A stretch of DNA of 64,000 nucleotides. Origin: Psychrobacter glacincola (GTDB taxonomy: Bacteria > Pseudomonadota > Gammaproteobacteria > Pseudomonadales > Moraxellaceae). A model generated the notes under the pieces. It searched no databases. It saw only the letters and a list, made by a program, of their open reading frames with translations, and was not told the origin of the DNA. Location: assembly GCA_001411745.2 (NCBI GenBank), contig LIQB01000003.2:81743-145742 (forward strand), read 5' to 3'. Below, piece after piece: positions 54,382 to 63,204 of the stretch. Made by a program: the position numbers and the translations under genes. Numbering within the stretch: position 1 is the first letter of the stretch; every line of letters starts with the position of its first letter.

Positions 54382-54683
54382 ATCGACTCCTTAAGTCGTC
54401 AAATCTGCGTATTATCGTCGATCCGAGATAACGTGGACAGACTCTACTAAAATGATGGTTATTTGAATTTCTGAGCAAAAGGTAATTAAAAGTTACAGTT
54501 TACTGCCAATAATTACATTTTGATACTTTGCACAGTTTTTAACTTTCACTATGATGTCTCTAACGGATATCGAGATAGTATTTATCAATTATTATCTTAT
54601 CCAATAACCCCTCAGTGAGGCTCAAGCCTAATGCTTAGCATCACTGTTATTATTTATAACGACCCATTTTTGAGGATTCTATT
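54382..54683. other. Divergent intergenic region upstream of entericidin-like gene
   Basis: About 300 bases. A promoter candidate for the entericidin-like gene lies at 54528-54555; the transcript would have a leader of about 120 bases with an inverted CCCCTCAGTGAGGC patch. No other gene is seen. Confidence 0.5.
54528..54555 (+). promoter_or_regulatory. Candidate sigma-70 promoter of entericidin-like gene
   Basis: TTGCAC (54528-54533), 16-base spacer, TATGAT (54550-54555). Prediction by eye only. Confidence 0.45.
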
Positions 54684-54824
54684 ATGAAAAAATTAATCAT
54701 CGCATCTTTAACTGCTATGTTTGTTCTAACTGGTTGCAACACTTTTAAAGGTTTGGGCCAAGACGTATCAAGCGCTGGCGAAGCTGTTACTGGCGGCGCA
54801 CAAGACGTACAAAATAAAATCTAA
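54684..54824 (+). CDS. Entericidin A/B-like small lipoprotein
   Basis: A 46-residue protein: MKKLIIASLTAMFVLTGC is a lipoprotein signal peptide with lipobox LTGC (Cys18), followed by NTFKGLGQDVSSAGEAVTGG and AQDVQNKI. The GLGQDVxxAGEAV... pattern is that of entericidins. In E. coli EcnA and EcnB form an antidote/toxin pair under starvation control, but many bacteria carry a single copy of unclear use. GAGGATTCTATT gives a good ribosome binding site. No second copy is next to it. It ends at a strong terminator. Confidence 0.88.
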   Translation: MKKLIIASLTAMFVLTGCNTFKGLGQDVSSAGEAVTGGAQDVQNKI

Positions 54825-54847
54825 ATATTGATTTTTTTGCGTATTTG

Positions 54848-54881
54848 AAAGGCTTATCATTTATGTGATAAGCCTTTTTTT
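54848..54881 (+). terminator. Terminator of entericidin-like gene
   Basis: AAAGGCTTATCA and TGATAAGCCTTT pair exactly around a six-base loop, followed by a T-run. It also lies downstream of the convergent hemW. Confidence 0.92.
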
Positions 54882-54938
54882 ATAACTTTATTTTTCGATC
54901 GTAAAGACTGACATTAAAGACGCAGTGAATATCTCCAA

Positions 54939-56237
54939 TTATAAGAAAGCTCGCAATATCTGATTGAGATAACGTTGACCCAATAGCGTTGGCTGTAGCC
55001 GCTCAGTATTGTCTACTAGCAATCCCTGAGCAATCAATTGCGCCACTTGTACAGCAATATCATCATCACTCAGCCCTGTCCTTACGGTAAACATCGACCA
55101 AGCGACGCCATCATGTAGACGTAGCGCATTCAGCATAAACTCACTGACCAACTCCTCACTGTCAATTTCCTGCCAACCCACCATTTTTGGTGCGCTTTGT
55201 TTAACAGAAGAATCAGTGTTATCTTGATAATCCACATAATCCTTAGGCAGTCGTGACTTACTAAAACGATAAATACCAGAGTCTGCTAGCAAGTCATTCT
55301 TTAAGCCATTCTCTGTCAATGCTGATGCTTCATGAGCAATCGTTACTTTGCCATGCGCGCCCGCACCAATCGCTAAATAGTCACCAAATTGCCAGTAATT
55401 CACATTGTGACGGCATGCCTTATCTGACGCGCCTGCCCACGCGGATACTTCGTAATTGCAGTAGCCCAATTGCTGCAACAACGCTTGACCTGCCTGCTCA
55501 ATATCTGCCAAGTTGTCCTCATCTGGTAAAATCGGCTGGCTACGGTAAAATACGGTATTGGGCTCAATCGTTAATTGATACCAAGAAATATGCGTCGCCC
55601 CAGCATCATGCGCCATCTGGATATCGTTCAGCGCCTCATTCATCGTTTGCTGCGGCAGCCCATGCATCAAATCGACATTGACTCGCTCAAACCCAGCCTC
55701 GCGCGCCGCACGAATCGCTGACAATGCTTGTGCAGAGTCATGTATGCGACCAAGGGTTTTGAGCTTATCAGCCGCAAAACTTTGTACACCTATCGACAAA
55801 CGATTGACACCCACCTCTAAATATTGAGCAAAAGGCGCATGCTCAAGCGTGCCTGGATTGGCTTCCATCGTCACTTCAATGCCATCAGCAAACTTAAAGA
55901 TGTTGCGTAAGCCAGTAAATAATCGCTGATATTGCACAATGGGTAGCAGTGAAGGCGTACCACCACCGATAAAAATTGAACTGATTTCACGCGCTTGGGT
56001 TAACGGCTGCTGCATGGCGGCATCTGACAACAGCGCATCCACATATTCGTCATACATAGATAGCTGCGTATCCATCGGCAGCTCATGCGAATTAAAATCA
56101 CAATAAGGGCATTTTTTGACACACCACGGGATATGAATATAAAGCGCCAGTGGGATGGCGCTTACCTGTATCCTACTCGCAGTATTATTAGAGATGCTGA
56201 GATTATCAGAAAAATGAGCAGGTGTAATATTTGACAT
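54939..56237 (-). CDS. hemW: Radical SAM heme chaperone HemW
   Basis: A 432-residue radical SAM protein. The SAM/4Fe-4S motif CVKKCPYC (Cys39, Cys43, Cys46) is preceded by LYIHIPWC; FIGGGTPSLL, EANPGTLE and NRLSIGVQSF follow, as in the HemN/HemW superfamily. The Cys pattern and the lack of the N-terminal HemN extension point to HemW, a heme chaperone, rather than oxygen-independent coproporphyrinogen oxidase. A 29-residue polar tail precedes the core. The C-terminal part has an insert with a run of charged residues. Confidence 0.92.
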   Translation of the reverse strand: MSNITPAHFSDNLSISNNTASRIQVSAIPLALYIHIPWCVKKCPYCDFNSHELPMDTQLSMYDEYVDALLSDAAMQQPLTQAREISSIFIGGGTPSLLPIVQYQRLFTGLRNIFKFADGIEVTMEANPGTLEHAPFAQYLEVGVNRLSIGVQSFAADKLKTLGRIHDSAQALSAIRAAREAGFERVNVDLMHGLPQQTMNEALNDIQMAHDAGATHISWYQLTIEPNTVFYRSQPILPDEDNLADIEQAGQALLQQLGYCNYEVSAWAGASDKACRHNVNYWQFGDYLAIGAGAHGKVTIAHEASALTENGLKNDLLADSGIYRFSKSRLPKDYVDYQDNTDSSVKQSAPKMVGWQEIDSEELVSEFMLNALRLHDGVAWSMFTVRTGLSDDDIAVQVAQLIAQGLLVDNTERLQPTLLGQRYLNQILRAFL

Positions 56238-56513
56238 AAACGAAGGTATCTATAAAAAAGGTTACATAAATGGATGACTGCTGTCACTAGCAGAAAGTAG
56301 CGCTAGGATAACGGCTAATGTGATTAAAAAAAAGGCTATCTTAAAGAAAAGCCGATCAATAACAAAACCAATCACAAACATGCATGTTAACCCTGTACTT
56401 TTATAGGCAAAATAGTGAAGAATGATGGCATAAAGTGACATTGTATTAAATGACATTGCATACAGTGATATTGCAAATAATGAATGGCTGATAATGATAA
56501 ATAGGATAAAGAT

Positions 56514-57008
56514 ATGGCTTATTGGTTAATGAAGTCCAACCCCAAGTTTTTTGGTATTGATGATTTGCAACGCCTAGAGACCGACAGTTGGGATGGTGTG
56601 CGCAATTACCGCGCTCGTAACTTCATGCGTGACGAGATGCAGGTCGGCGATAAGGTATTCTTTTATCACTCTAGCGCTAAGCCGTCTGGCGTCGCTGGCA
56701 TCATGACGGTAAGCAAAGCAGGCTACCCTGACCCTTGCCAGTTCCATCCTGAACACCGTCATTACGATCCTATTGCCACCGAAGATGAGCCACGATGGTA
56801 TATGGTAGACGTCACTTTTGAACAAGCATTTATTGATATTCTACCACTATCAGCCCTTAAATTTTTACCCGCACTTGAGGATTCACTATTAATGAGAAAA
56901 GGCTGTGAGCAACTTACCGTGATTCCACTAGACGCCAAACACTGGTACGCCATTATGGATATGGCAGAAACCCTTCATCTGCTATCTAAGCAACCAGTGG
57001 TTAGATAG
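56514..57008 (+). CDS. EVE domain-containing protein
   Basis: A 164-residue protein made almost entirely of an EVE domain, a PUA-like fold that binds modified bases. Features are YWLMKSNP at the start, WDGVRNYRARNFMRDEMQVGDKVFFYHSSA (the aromatic cage region), GIMTVSKAGYPDP and RWYMVDVTFEQ. Standalone EVE proteins are thought to read modified RNA or DNA bases. It shares no operon with restriction genes here. TAGGATAAAGAT precedes the ATG. Confidence 0.88.
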   Translation: MAYWLMKSNPKFFGIDDLQRLETDSWDGVRNYRARNFMRDEMQVGDKVFFYHSSAKPSGVAGIMTVSKAGYPDPCQFHPEHRHYDPIATEDEPRWYMVDVTFEQAFIDILPLSALKFLPALEDSLLMRKGCEQLTVIPLDAKHWYAIMDMAETLHLLSKQPVVR

Positions 57009-57156
57009 TAACGATTGCGTAAGATTTTTAGTGTTATCGACGAACACTTATCGATGCGCTTGCTGCAAAAAATTTGCTATATTTGCGATTTATGCTCAAC
57101 AATTTATTTATCGACCTTCTTTATCACACCTTTATCCCCATTATCAGGACCCGCTT

Positions 57157-58197
57157 ATGAGCGCACCCAAACTACTATTATCTGTATTAACCGTCAGTAT
57201 ATTCAGTCTGACCCTTAGCGCCTGTGGCAGTGACGGGGACAAGGTCAAAGAGGAATATGACCGAATAGAAGATCAAGTGAAAGATGAATATGATCGTGTG
57301 GAAGACAAGGTCAAAGAGAAGTATAAAGAAGTCGAAGATAAGCTGAGCGATGATGAAAAATCCATGGCTGAGATTTTGGAGTCGGTATTTTTACCAGAAG
57401 AATCACTCGATAATTTCTTGGATAAAATAACCCCAGAAGGCGGTCGCGGCGGTTTATATGTCGGACACTTTATTGAGATTGAAGATGGTGACAACGACGA
57501 TATCGATATCGGTGCTGTTTACTTTGACATCAGTAAAGATGGCGCTGGCAGCGTCGATGGTAGCGTTAGTTATCAGCAGCAAGCCTGCCAAGAAAATAAC
57601 ACTTTGGGTATCAACTCAGCTATCAAGGTTGACAACTATATCGCGGGTAAAATAACAGGCAGTCTCGATACGTTATCATTCTTAGACATTAAATATGTCA
57701 ATGATTTGGGCATAGAAACACCAAACTTATTAACCACTTTTACGGGGAGCTTTGAGGAAAAAGAAGCAGGATCACCTTGGAGAGGTAGCTTTGAGTATCA
57801 GGATGGCCTCGGCGGTAAAAAGCTAGCCAGTAGCGAAAAAAATTGTAATGTCACTTACACCATCAGCGATCGCTCTAATTTTAAGACGTACCCACTTGAT
57901 TATAGTCTGGGAAAAATGACTCTTGATGTCATCGGTAATGGCAATCAAAAGACCGTCACTTGGCAAAATCCTGCCAATACCAAGCATTTACTGGTCAGCC
58001 AAATTGATGTCAACAAAGCCGAGTCTGGTGCCAACGGCTATGTGCAGAATGTGATATTAAGTAATCTTGAAACACAGTTTGCCCCTGTCATTCCAGCCAT
58101 GTCCACCAATTACGTGATTGTCGTGCAAGCATTTGATGCCAATAATACCTTGATTGGCTATCAAGCAGTGGTGCAAGATTTACCTGAGTCGCTATAA
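57157..58197 (+). CDS. Lipoprotein with 11-residue charged repeats
   Basis: A protein of about 346 residues. The ATG at 57157 has AGGA seven bases upstream and starts a lipoprotein signal ending LTLSAC. Right after the lipobox, three tandem 11-residue units occur: KVKEEYDRIED, QVKDEYDRVED and KVKEKYKEVED. These form a highly charged helical or coiled-coil stalk. The rest is a beta-rich globular part with two cysteines (QQACQ, KNCN) and no family that I recognise. The open frame runs 42 codons further upstream, but that part is not signal-like. Likely an envelope lipoprotein, exact role unknown. Confidence 0.8.
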   Translation: MSAPKLLLSVLTVSIFSLTLSACGSDGDKVKEEYDRIEDQVKDEYDRVEDKVKEKYKEVEDKLSDDEKSMAEILESVFLPEESLDNFLDKITPEGGRGGLYVGHFIEIEDGDNDDIDIGAVYFDISKDGAGSVDGSVSYQQQACQENNTLGINSAIKVDNYIAGKITGSLDTLSFLDIKYVNDLGIETPNLLTTFTGSFEEKEAGSPWRGSFEYQDGLGGKKLASSEKNCNVTYTISDRSNFKTYPLDYSLGKMTLDVIGNGNQKTVTWQNPANTKHLLVSQIDVNKAESGANGYVQNVILSNLETQFAPVIPAMSTNYVIVVQAFDANNTLIGYQAVVQDLPESL

Positions 58198-58652
58198 ATG
58201 TCTGCTGATGTGCCTATAAGTTAGAATGGTTATCGTCCAGTGCACACTCTATGGAATCGATTACCTTTCACAGTCAGTTTTTAAGATCGATACAACGCTT
58301 TTAAAGCGTTGACATCATAGCGTGGCTTCTTTACCATTCTATTTATTTATGACCTGTCAATCCACTGCTTGGATTGACGGGTTATTTTTATTTTTGTGCC
58401 TGCCTTTTTTTGCATACTCTGTCTATATGGGCTTGCTCATATTATTTATCGGAGTATTATCGTCGGCACGACTCCCCCTTTTACATCCAGCCAAAAAACT
58501 GGATTGGCTTGGTTAAACGTGCTTAGGGCGTGTCCTCATTTGCTTTTCTGCTCAAGTTTTTGGTCAGGGTATGACCGTCTCGCTATTGTTTTGTTGATGG
58601 CAATATTTGCTCATCTATCATAATTACCGCAAAGAATAAAAAGTTGCTCACT
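58198..58652. other. Intergenic region between lipoprotein gene and MATE gene
   Basis: About 455 bases. It includes a perfect hairpin CAACGCTTT-A-AAGCGTTG type repeat at 58293-58311, a solo MITE-like end at 58524-58544 and open frames with hydrophobic translations that lack ribosome binding sites. I do not support a gene here. Confidence 0.5.
58524..58544 (+). repeat. Solo end of the GGGCGTGTCC MITE-like family
   Basis: TA followed by GGGCGTGTCCTCATTTGC matches the first 15 bases of the full elements exactly. No opposite end is found downstream, so this is a truncated or decayed copy. Confidence 0.55.
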
Positions 58653-60020
58653 ATGGTTTTCCCATTATCTTTTAGAGATTTTAAAAGCTACAGCTTACGC
58701 TTAGGCGTGCTCGCGCTTCCTATTTTAATTACTCAGTTTTGCCAAGCAGCACTTGGTGTGGTCGATGCTATCATGGCAGGTCAAGTCTCCGCGCTTGATT
58801 TGGCGGCCGTCGCCGTTGGCTCTGGTATTTGGCTGCCGCTGTTTTTATTAGCCACTGGTATTTTAATCGCCACCACCCCTCTTATTGGTGAGGCGATTGG
58901 TCAAAATAAGCACCATCAAGTACCACATATCACGCAGCAGTCTTTATGGACCGCCAGTGTCATTGGTATTATGGGCTTTATCATCGTTAATTTAGCACCC
59001 AATGTACTTGGGGTCATGGGTGTGCCTGAAAACATCCAACCGATAGCAACGCAGTATTTGCATGGCGTGTCGTTTGGTTTTCCCGCACTGGCTGTCTATG
59101 CAGTGCTACGCAGTTATTGCGAAGCACTTGGGCGACCTGAGCCGGTGACAGTGATTAGTATTATCGGGCTACTTGCCGATATTCCCCTTAACTATATTTT
59201 TATCCACGGTCTGTTTGGCATGCCCGAAATGGGCGGCGCAGGCTGCGGGGTCGCAACGGCTATTGTGTTATGGATAAATGTTTTATTACTGGCGGCTTAT
59301 ACCAGCTTTACTAAGCGACAGCAGTTTGCCAGCACGCGCTTCTTTTATGCCTTTGCCAGTCCTAATCGTGCACAGATTAAAAAGCTCCTTAAACTTGGTA
59401 TTCCGATTGGTATCTCTATCTTTTTTGAAGCCAGTTTGTTCAGCTTGGGCGCTCTTGTTATCAGTCCATTAGGTGAGCTAGCAACCGCATCGCATCAGGT
59501 GGCATTAGCAGTGACTTCCCAGCTGTTTATGATTCCGATATCGGTCGCTATGGCACTGACAATCATGGTATCCAATCGTTTTGGCGAAAAAAACCTCATG
59601 GCGTTACGTCAAGTGCAAGCCACTGGTCTTATCTGGACAGTATTGATTGCACTCACGTGTATGATTGGTATTTGGCTATTTAGGCCGCAATTGGCAGCCG
59701 CATTCTCTGATAACCCAGCCGTTATCACGCAATCTATGCATTTACTTATTTTTGCACTTGGTTATCAGCTGTTCGATGGCTGGCAAGTCAACGTCGCTGG
59801 TATATTGCGCGGCATGCAAGACACCACGATCCCAATGTGGGTCACGTTGTTCTGTTACTGGCTGGTGGCATTGCCACTCGGTGTTTATTTGGTGCGCTTC
59901 ACCGATATAGGCGCACAAGGGTTTTGGATGGCATTAATCACGGGTTTATTCTTATCGTCTATTCTACTCACCCTACGCCTGCGCTATCAACAAAAGCGTC
60001 TGACGGCGATGTGGGGTTAA
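58653..60020 (+). CDS. MATE family efflux transporter, NorM-like
   Basis: A 455-residue inner-membrane protein with about 12 hydrophobic segments in two halves. The N-terminal LPILITQFCQAALGVVDAIMAGQVSALDLAAVAVG and the second-half GIPIGISIFFEASLF match MatE repeats, with the NorM-type Asp in VDAIMAG that couples sodium or protons. The family exports cationic drugs and dyes. The frame opens at a TTG three codons before the ATG at 58653; neither has a good ribosome binding site, so translation may be weak. Confidence 0.9.
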   Translation: MVFPLSFRDFKSYSLRLGVLALPILITQFCQAALGVVDAIMAGQVSALDLAAVAVGSGIWLPLFLLATGILIATTPLIGEAIGQNKHHQVPHITQQSLWTASVIGIMGFIIVNLAPNVLGVMGVPENIQPIATQYLHGVSFGFPALAVYAVLRSYCEALGRPEPVTVISIIGLLADIPLNYIFIHGLFGMPEMGGAGCGVATAIVLWINVLLLAAYTSFTKRQQFASTRFFYAFASPNRAQIKKLLKLGIPIGISIFFEASLFSLGALVISPLGELATASHQVALAVTSQLFMIPISVAMALTIMVSNRFGEKNLMALRQVQATGLIWTVLIALTCMIGIWLFRPQLAAAFSDNPAVITQSMHLLIFALGYQLFDGWQVNVAGILRGMQDTTIPMWVTLFCYWLVALPLGVYLVRFTDIGAQGFWMALITGLFLSSILLTLRLRYQQKRLTAMWG

Positions 60021-60101
60021 TGCATCAGCTATACTGATGTAAATGCAGTATCTACTAACCATGACTAGCGCTACATGGTCACATAGACTATGATAAATCA
60101 T

Positions 60102-60131
60102 TAAGCATTTCTTACTCGTAAGAAATGCTTA
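60102..60131. repeat. Perfect 14-bp palindromic hairpin after MATE gene
   Basis: TAAGCATTTCTTAC and its complement GTAAGAAATGCTTA flank a two-base loop, 80 bases after the MATE stop codon. There is no T-run directly after it on the plus strand, so it may be a weak terminator or a cruciform site. Confidence 0.65.
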
Positions 60132-60270
60132 CGTCATAATATGTAAAAAAACTCAGTTAACAACTGTACATCGATTGCTCATTGCCATGAATATAGGTAT
60201 CATTAGCAATTACCTACACAATATTTAGTTACACTATTTCTTGAAATTAGTAGAAGGCAAAATTAAAACT

Positions 60271-60699
60271 ATGGATATTGAAAAAATACGCACCCTAATC
60301 GCCCTCATGGAAGAAAGTGAACTGGTTAATTTAGAAATCAGCTCAGATGATGAACACATCAGCTTAACTCGTCACTATGATGCGCCTGCACCGACCATGA
60401 TGGCCGCACCTGCTGCTGGCATTGCCCCTATCACTGCTGAAGCAAAGCCAGCGGTAAAAGCAGGTAGCGTTGAGACATCGCCGATGGTTGGTGTTTATTA
60501 CTCAGCTCCTAGCCCTAATGATCCGCCATTCGTAAAGGTCGGACAAAAGGTGCAAGCTGGTGACACATTGGGCATCATCGAAGCCATGAAAATTATGAAT
60601 CCTCTTGAGGCAACGCAAAGTGGTGTCGTTGACGAAATCTTAGTCGATAACTCCGAAGTGGTACAGTTTGGTCAACCCGTCATACGCTATAGAGCTTAA
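60271..60699 (+). CDS. accB: Acetyl-CoA carboxylase biotin carboxyl carrier protein
   Basis: A 142-residue BCCP. It starts MDIEKIRTLIALMEESELVNLEI, has an Ala/Pro-rich flexible linker (about 43-75), and a biotinyl domain with the lysine in EAMKIMN that receives biotin. SPMVGVYYSAPSPN is the characteristic thumb region. It carries carboxyl groups from AccC to AccA/D in malonyl-CoA synthesis. The frame runs ten codons further to a TTG, but the family N-terminus fixes the ATG at 60271. It is followed after 154 bases by accC. Confidence 0.95.
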   Translation: MDIEKIRTLIALMEESELVNLEISSDDEHISLTRHYDAPAPTMMAAPAAGIAPITAEAKPAVKAGSVETSPMVGVYYSAPSPNDPPFVKVGQKVQAGDTLGIIEAMKIMNPLEATQSGVVDEILVDNSEVVQFGQPVIRYRA

Positions 60700-60853
60700 C
60701 GACACTATTTACCAACCTTTACCTCATTATGATAGAGATTTCGTTATCATTTGGCATTTTAGCTTGAGTTATTTTATCTTTATCGTAGCTCGATTTAATG
60801 GTGCCTAAAATAACGACTCTATCAATGACCGCCGCTTCGACAAGGATGACCCC

Positions 60854-62215
60854 ATGATAAAAAAACTGCTCATCGCCAATAGAGGTGAGATTGCCCTACG
60901 TATCGTTCGAGCCTGTAAAGCCCTTGGCATAGAGACCGTCGGTGTCTACTCCACAGCTGATGCAAACTTGATGCACCTGCGCTTTGTTGATGAGGCAATC
61001 TGTATTGGCAAACCCAATGCCAATCAAAGCTATCTTGATATCAATACTATTTTAACCGCAGCTGAAATCACTGGTGCCGACGCTATCCATCCGGGTTATG
61101 GTTTTTTGGCTGAAAATGCTGAATTCGCTGAACGCGTCGAAGAAGCAGGTCTCACTTTCGTTGGTCCTAATGCTGACCATATTCGATTAATGGGCAATAA
61201 AGTCTCTGCCATTAATGCGATGAAAAAAGCTGGCGTACCGACTGTCCCTGGTTCAGTGGGCGCGGTAACGTTGCATAATGCTGAAGAGCAAGCACGCCAT
61301 ATCGGCTTTCCGTTACTGATTAAAGCCGCTTCTGGCGGCGGCGGTCGCGGTATGCGTGTGGTTGAGCGCTTCGAAGAAGTCATTGGGCAAGTACAGGCTG
61401 CTAAGCAAGAAGCTGAGCTGTGGTTTGGCGATGATACCGTGTATATGGAACGCTACCTACAAAATCCGCGCCACGTAGAGATACAAGTGCTTGGCGATGG
61501 TAATGGTAATGCCATTCACTTATACGATCGAGATTGTTCATTGCAACGTCGTCACCAAAAAGTATTAGAAGAAGCCCCTGCGCCTGATATTCCTGACGAT
61601 GTACGTCAGCCTATCTTGGATGCTTGCGTTAAAGCATGTGAGTTGGTGAAATATCGCGGTGCTGGTACTTTTGAGTTTTTATTTGAAAATAATGAATACT
61701 TTTTTATTGAGATGAATACTCGTGTGCAAGTTGAGCATCCGGTAACTGAGATGATTACTGGCATCGACGTGGTCGTCGAGCAGCTAAAAATCGCAGCCGG
61801 CTACGGTTTGTCTTATCGTCAAAGCGAGATTGAGATTCAAGGCCATGCCATTGAATGTCGTATCAATGCTGAAGATCCAGCGACCTTTATGCCTTGTCCT
61901 GGCACAGTCACTCAGTTATTCGCCCCCAGTGGTGCTGGTGTACGCTTTGACTCGCATCTCTACCCGGGCTATGAGATTCCAAGCTATTATGACTCATTGA
62001 TTGGCAAGCTTATTTGCCATGGTCAAACGCGCCAGCAAGCCGTCTCTAAGACGCTGCAAGCACTCGATGAATTGGTGATTGAGGGTATTAAAACCAATAT
62101 CCCGCTGCATCGCGATGTCATTTTGGCAGATGACAATTTTATTCACGAAGCACAAAATATTCATTACCTTGAAAGAGAGCTTTTAACTGGCAATAAAAAG
62201 AAGGCGGATGTATAA
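60854..62215 (+). CDS. accC: Acetyl-CoA carboxylase biotin carboxylase subunit
   Basis: An ATP-grasp enzyme of 453 residues that carboxylates the biotin on AccB. It starts [20 protein letters not shown], contains [14 protein letters not shown], the glycine-rich ATP loop [30 protein letters not shown] and the late [10 protein letters not shown]. Length matches the family at about 447. An AAGGATGACCCC sits before the ATG. The accBC pair is standard in proteobacteria, and the gap between the genes is unusually long for this operon. Confidence 0.96.
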   Translation: MIKKLLIANRGEIALRIVRACKALGIETVGVYSTADANLMHLRFVDEAICIGKPNANQSYLDINTILTAAEITGADAIHPGYGFLAENAEFAERVEEAGLTFVGPNADHIRLMGNKVSAINAMKKAGVPTVPGSVGAVTLHNAEEQARHIGFPLLIKAASGGGGRGMRVVERFEEVIGQVQAAKQEAELWFGDDTVYMERYLQNPRHVEIQVLGDGNGNAIHLYDRDCSLQRRHQKVLEEAPAPDIPDDVRQPILDACVKACELVKYRGAGTFEFLFENNEYFFIEMNTRVQVEHPVTEMITGIDVVVEQLKIAAGYGLSYRQSEIEIQGHAIECRINAEDPATFMPCPGTVTQLFAPSGAGVRFDSHLYPGYEIPSYYDSLIGKLICHGQTRQQAVSKTLQALDELVIEGIKTNIPLHRDVILADDNFIHEAQNIHYLERELLTGNKKKADV

Positions 62216-62234
62216 CCTACTTTGATTTATTGTT

Positions 62235-62282
62235 AAACATAAAAAAAACCGCTACCTATTTAGATAGCGGTTTTTTATGTTT
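62235..62282. terminator. Bidirectional terminator after accC
   Basis: AAACATAAAAAA-ACCGCTA and TAGCGGT-TTTTTATGTTT form a long stem around a ten-base loop. It serves accC and the convergent unknown gene. Confidence 0.92.
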
Positions 62283-62327
62283 CTATTTTAGAAAAAATGG
62301 TTTTAAGTTTTATAAATAAAGAAAATG

Positions 62328-62948
62328 CTACGGTAACACTCTATTAAAATTCATAAAGCATTCATTACCATCAGGATCCGCACACCACTGCATTTGGTTG
62401 CCATCGTGGTTTAAAAACGCAATCAATGCTTCGTCAGTTTGGTCGATTTGGTTACCTGAACAATCTACCTCATTATTGTCATAGACTGTTTTTAGCGCAA
62501 TAATGGGCAGCCCTTCTTCGCGGTGCGTGATTAGGTAACGACCATATGTCCACTCTTTGCCACTCACTGCCCACATCTCATTATCAGCCGCAAAATTATA
62601 TAGCTCGCGGCACTGATTTGCTTTTTTGGCAGAGACCTTTAACTGGTTGTTAGTATTTGGCTTAATATTAAGGACGCGCTTTTCACTTTGCACAAGGACA
62701 CCGCCTTCTGTGTCAGCAGTCACTTTTGGCTCATCACTTTTTGTCTGTTTCAGCTCTTTTGCTACAGCTTGTCTGGCTTTGGCTTCTTTGGTCATCGTGA
62801 TACTACTGTCCAAGTCGATTTCCCATTGTCCCGCGATAGCTGGGCTGATATGAGTGGTAATAGTCGGTTTAGTGACCACTTCGCCATTCACTGGCAATGA
62901 CGCCAAAATAGCAGCCAATGAAAATGAAGCAAGTGAGATAGGTTCCAT
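62328..62948 (-). CDS. Hypothetical exported protein
   Basis: I do not recognise this 206-residue protein. The ATG at 62948 has an AAAGG seven bases before it and begins MEPISLASFSLAAILASLPV, a probable signal peptide. The mature part has a Lys-rich low-complexity stretch near 50-80 and four cysteines toward the C-terminus (NQCRELY, VDCSGN, WCADPDGNECF) that look like disulfide pairs. The frame extends 27 codons upstream, but that part lacks a signal. Position between accC and leuA gives no functional hint. Confidence 0.65.
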   Translation of the reverse strand: MEPISLASFSLAAILASLPVNGEVVTKPTITTHISPAIAGQWEIDLDSSITMTKEAKARQAVAKELKQTKSDEPKVTADTEGGVLVQSEKRVLNIKPNTNNQLKVSAKKANQCRELYNFAADNEMWAVSGKEWTYGRYLITHREEGLPIIALKTVYDNNEVDCSGNQIDQTDEALIAFLNHDGNQMQWCADPDGNECFMNFNRVLP

Positions 62949-63204
62949 AATTAACCTTTTGTTTATAATATAATAATATGAGTTATGTACATTAGCGTAA
63001 GTCTTAGACATCAAAAACACAAGTAACATTATGCTATTAGTCGCGATGCTTTAGCCAACTGCAAGATAGGCGATAATCATAAATGTCTACTTTCTGCATA
63101 TAGACTGTCTTTTTTCATGCAAAAAATAACGCCATCGCTTTACTTGCCAAAGACAAGAAGCAACAGCGTTATAGCTACAAGCTATCAAAGCGATCATAAA
63201 AACA

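Noticed and set aside
54684-54824. Toxin-antitoxin system at the entericidin-like gene
   Set aside because: Only one gene is present, with no antitoxin-like partner.
56262-56456. A 64-codon minus-strand open frame with two hydrophobic stretches just upstream of hemW
   Set aside because: No ribosome binding site, AT-rich DNA can encode hydrophobic runs by chance, and I recognise no family.
56514-57008. EVE-domain protein as part of a modified-base restriction system
   Set aside because: No nuclease, helicase or methyltransferase gene is adjacent; a lone EVE protein is common in housekeeping contexts.
58322-58623. Two overlapping small plus-strand frames (hydrophobic) before the MATE gene
   Set aside because: They lack ribosome binding sites, overlap each other and include the solo MITE-like end, so they look like non-coding DNA.
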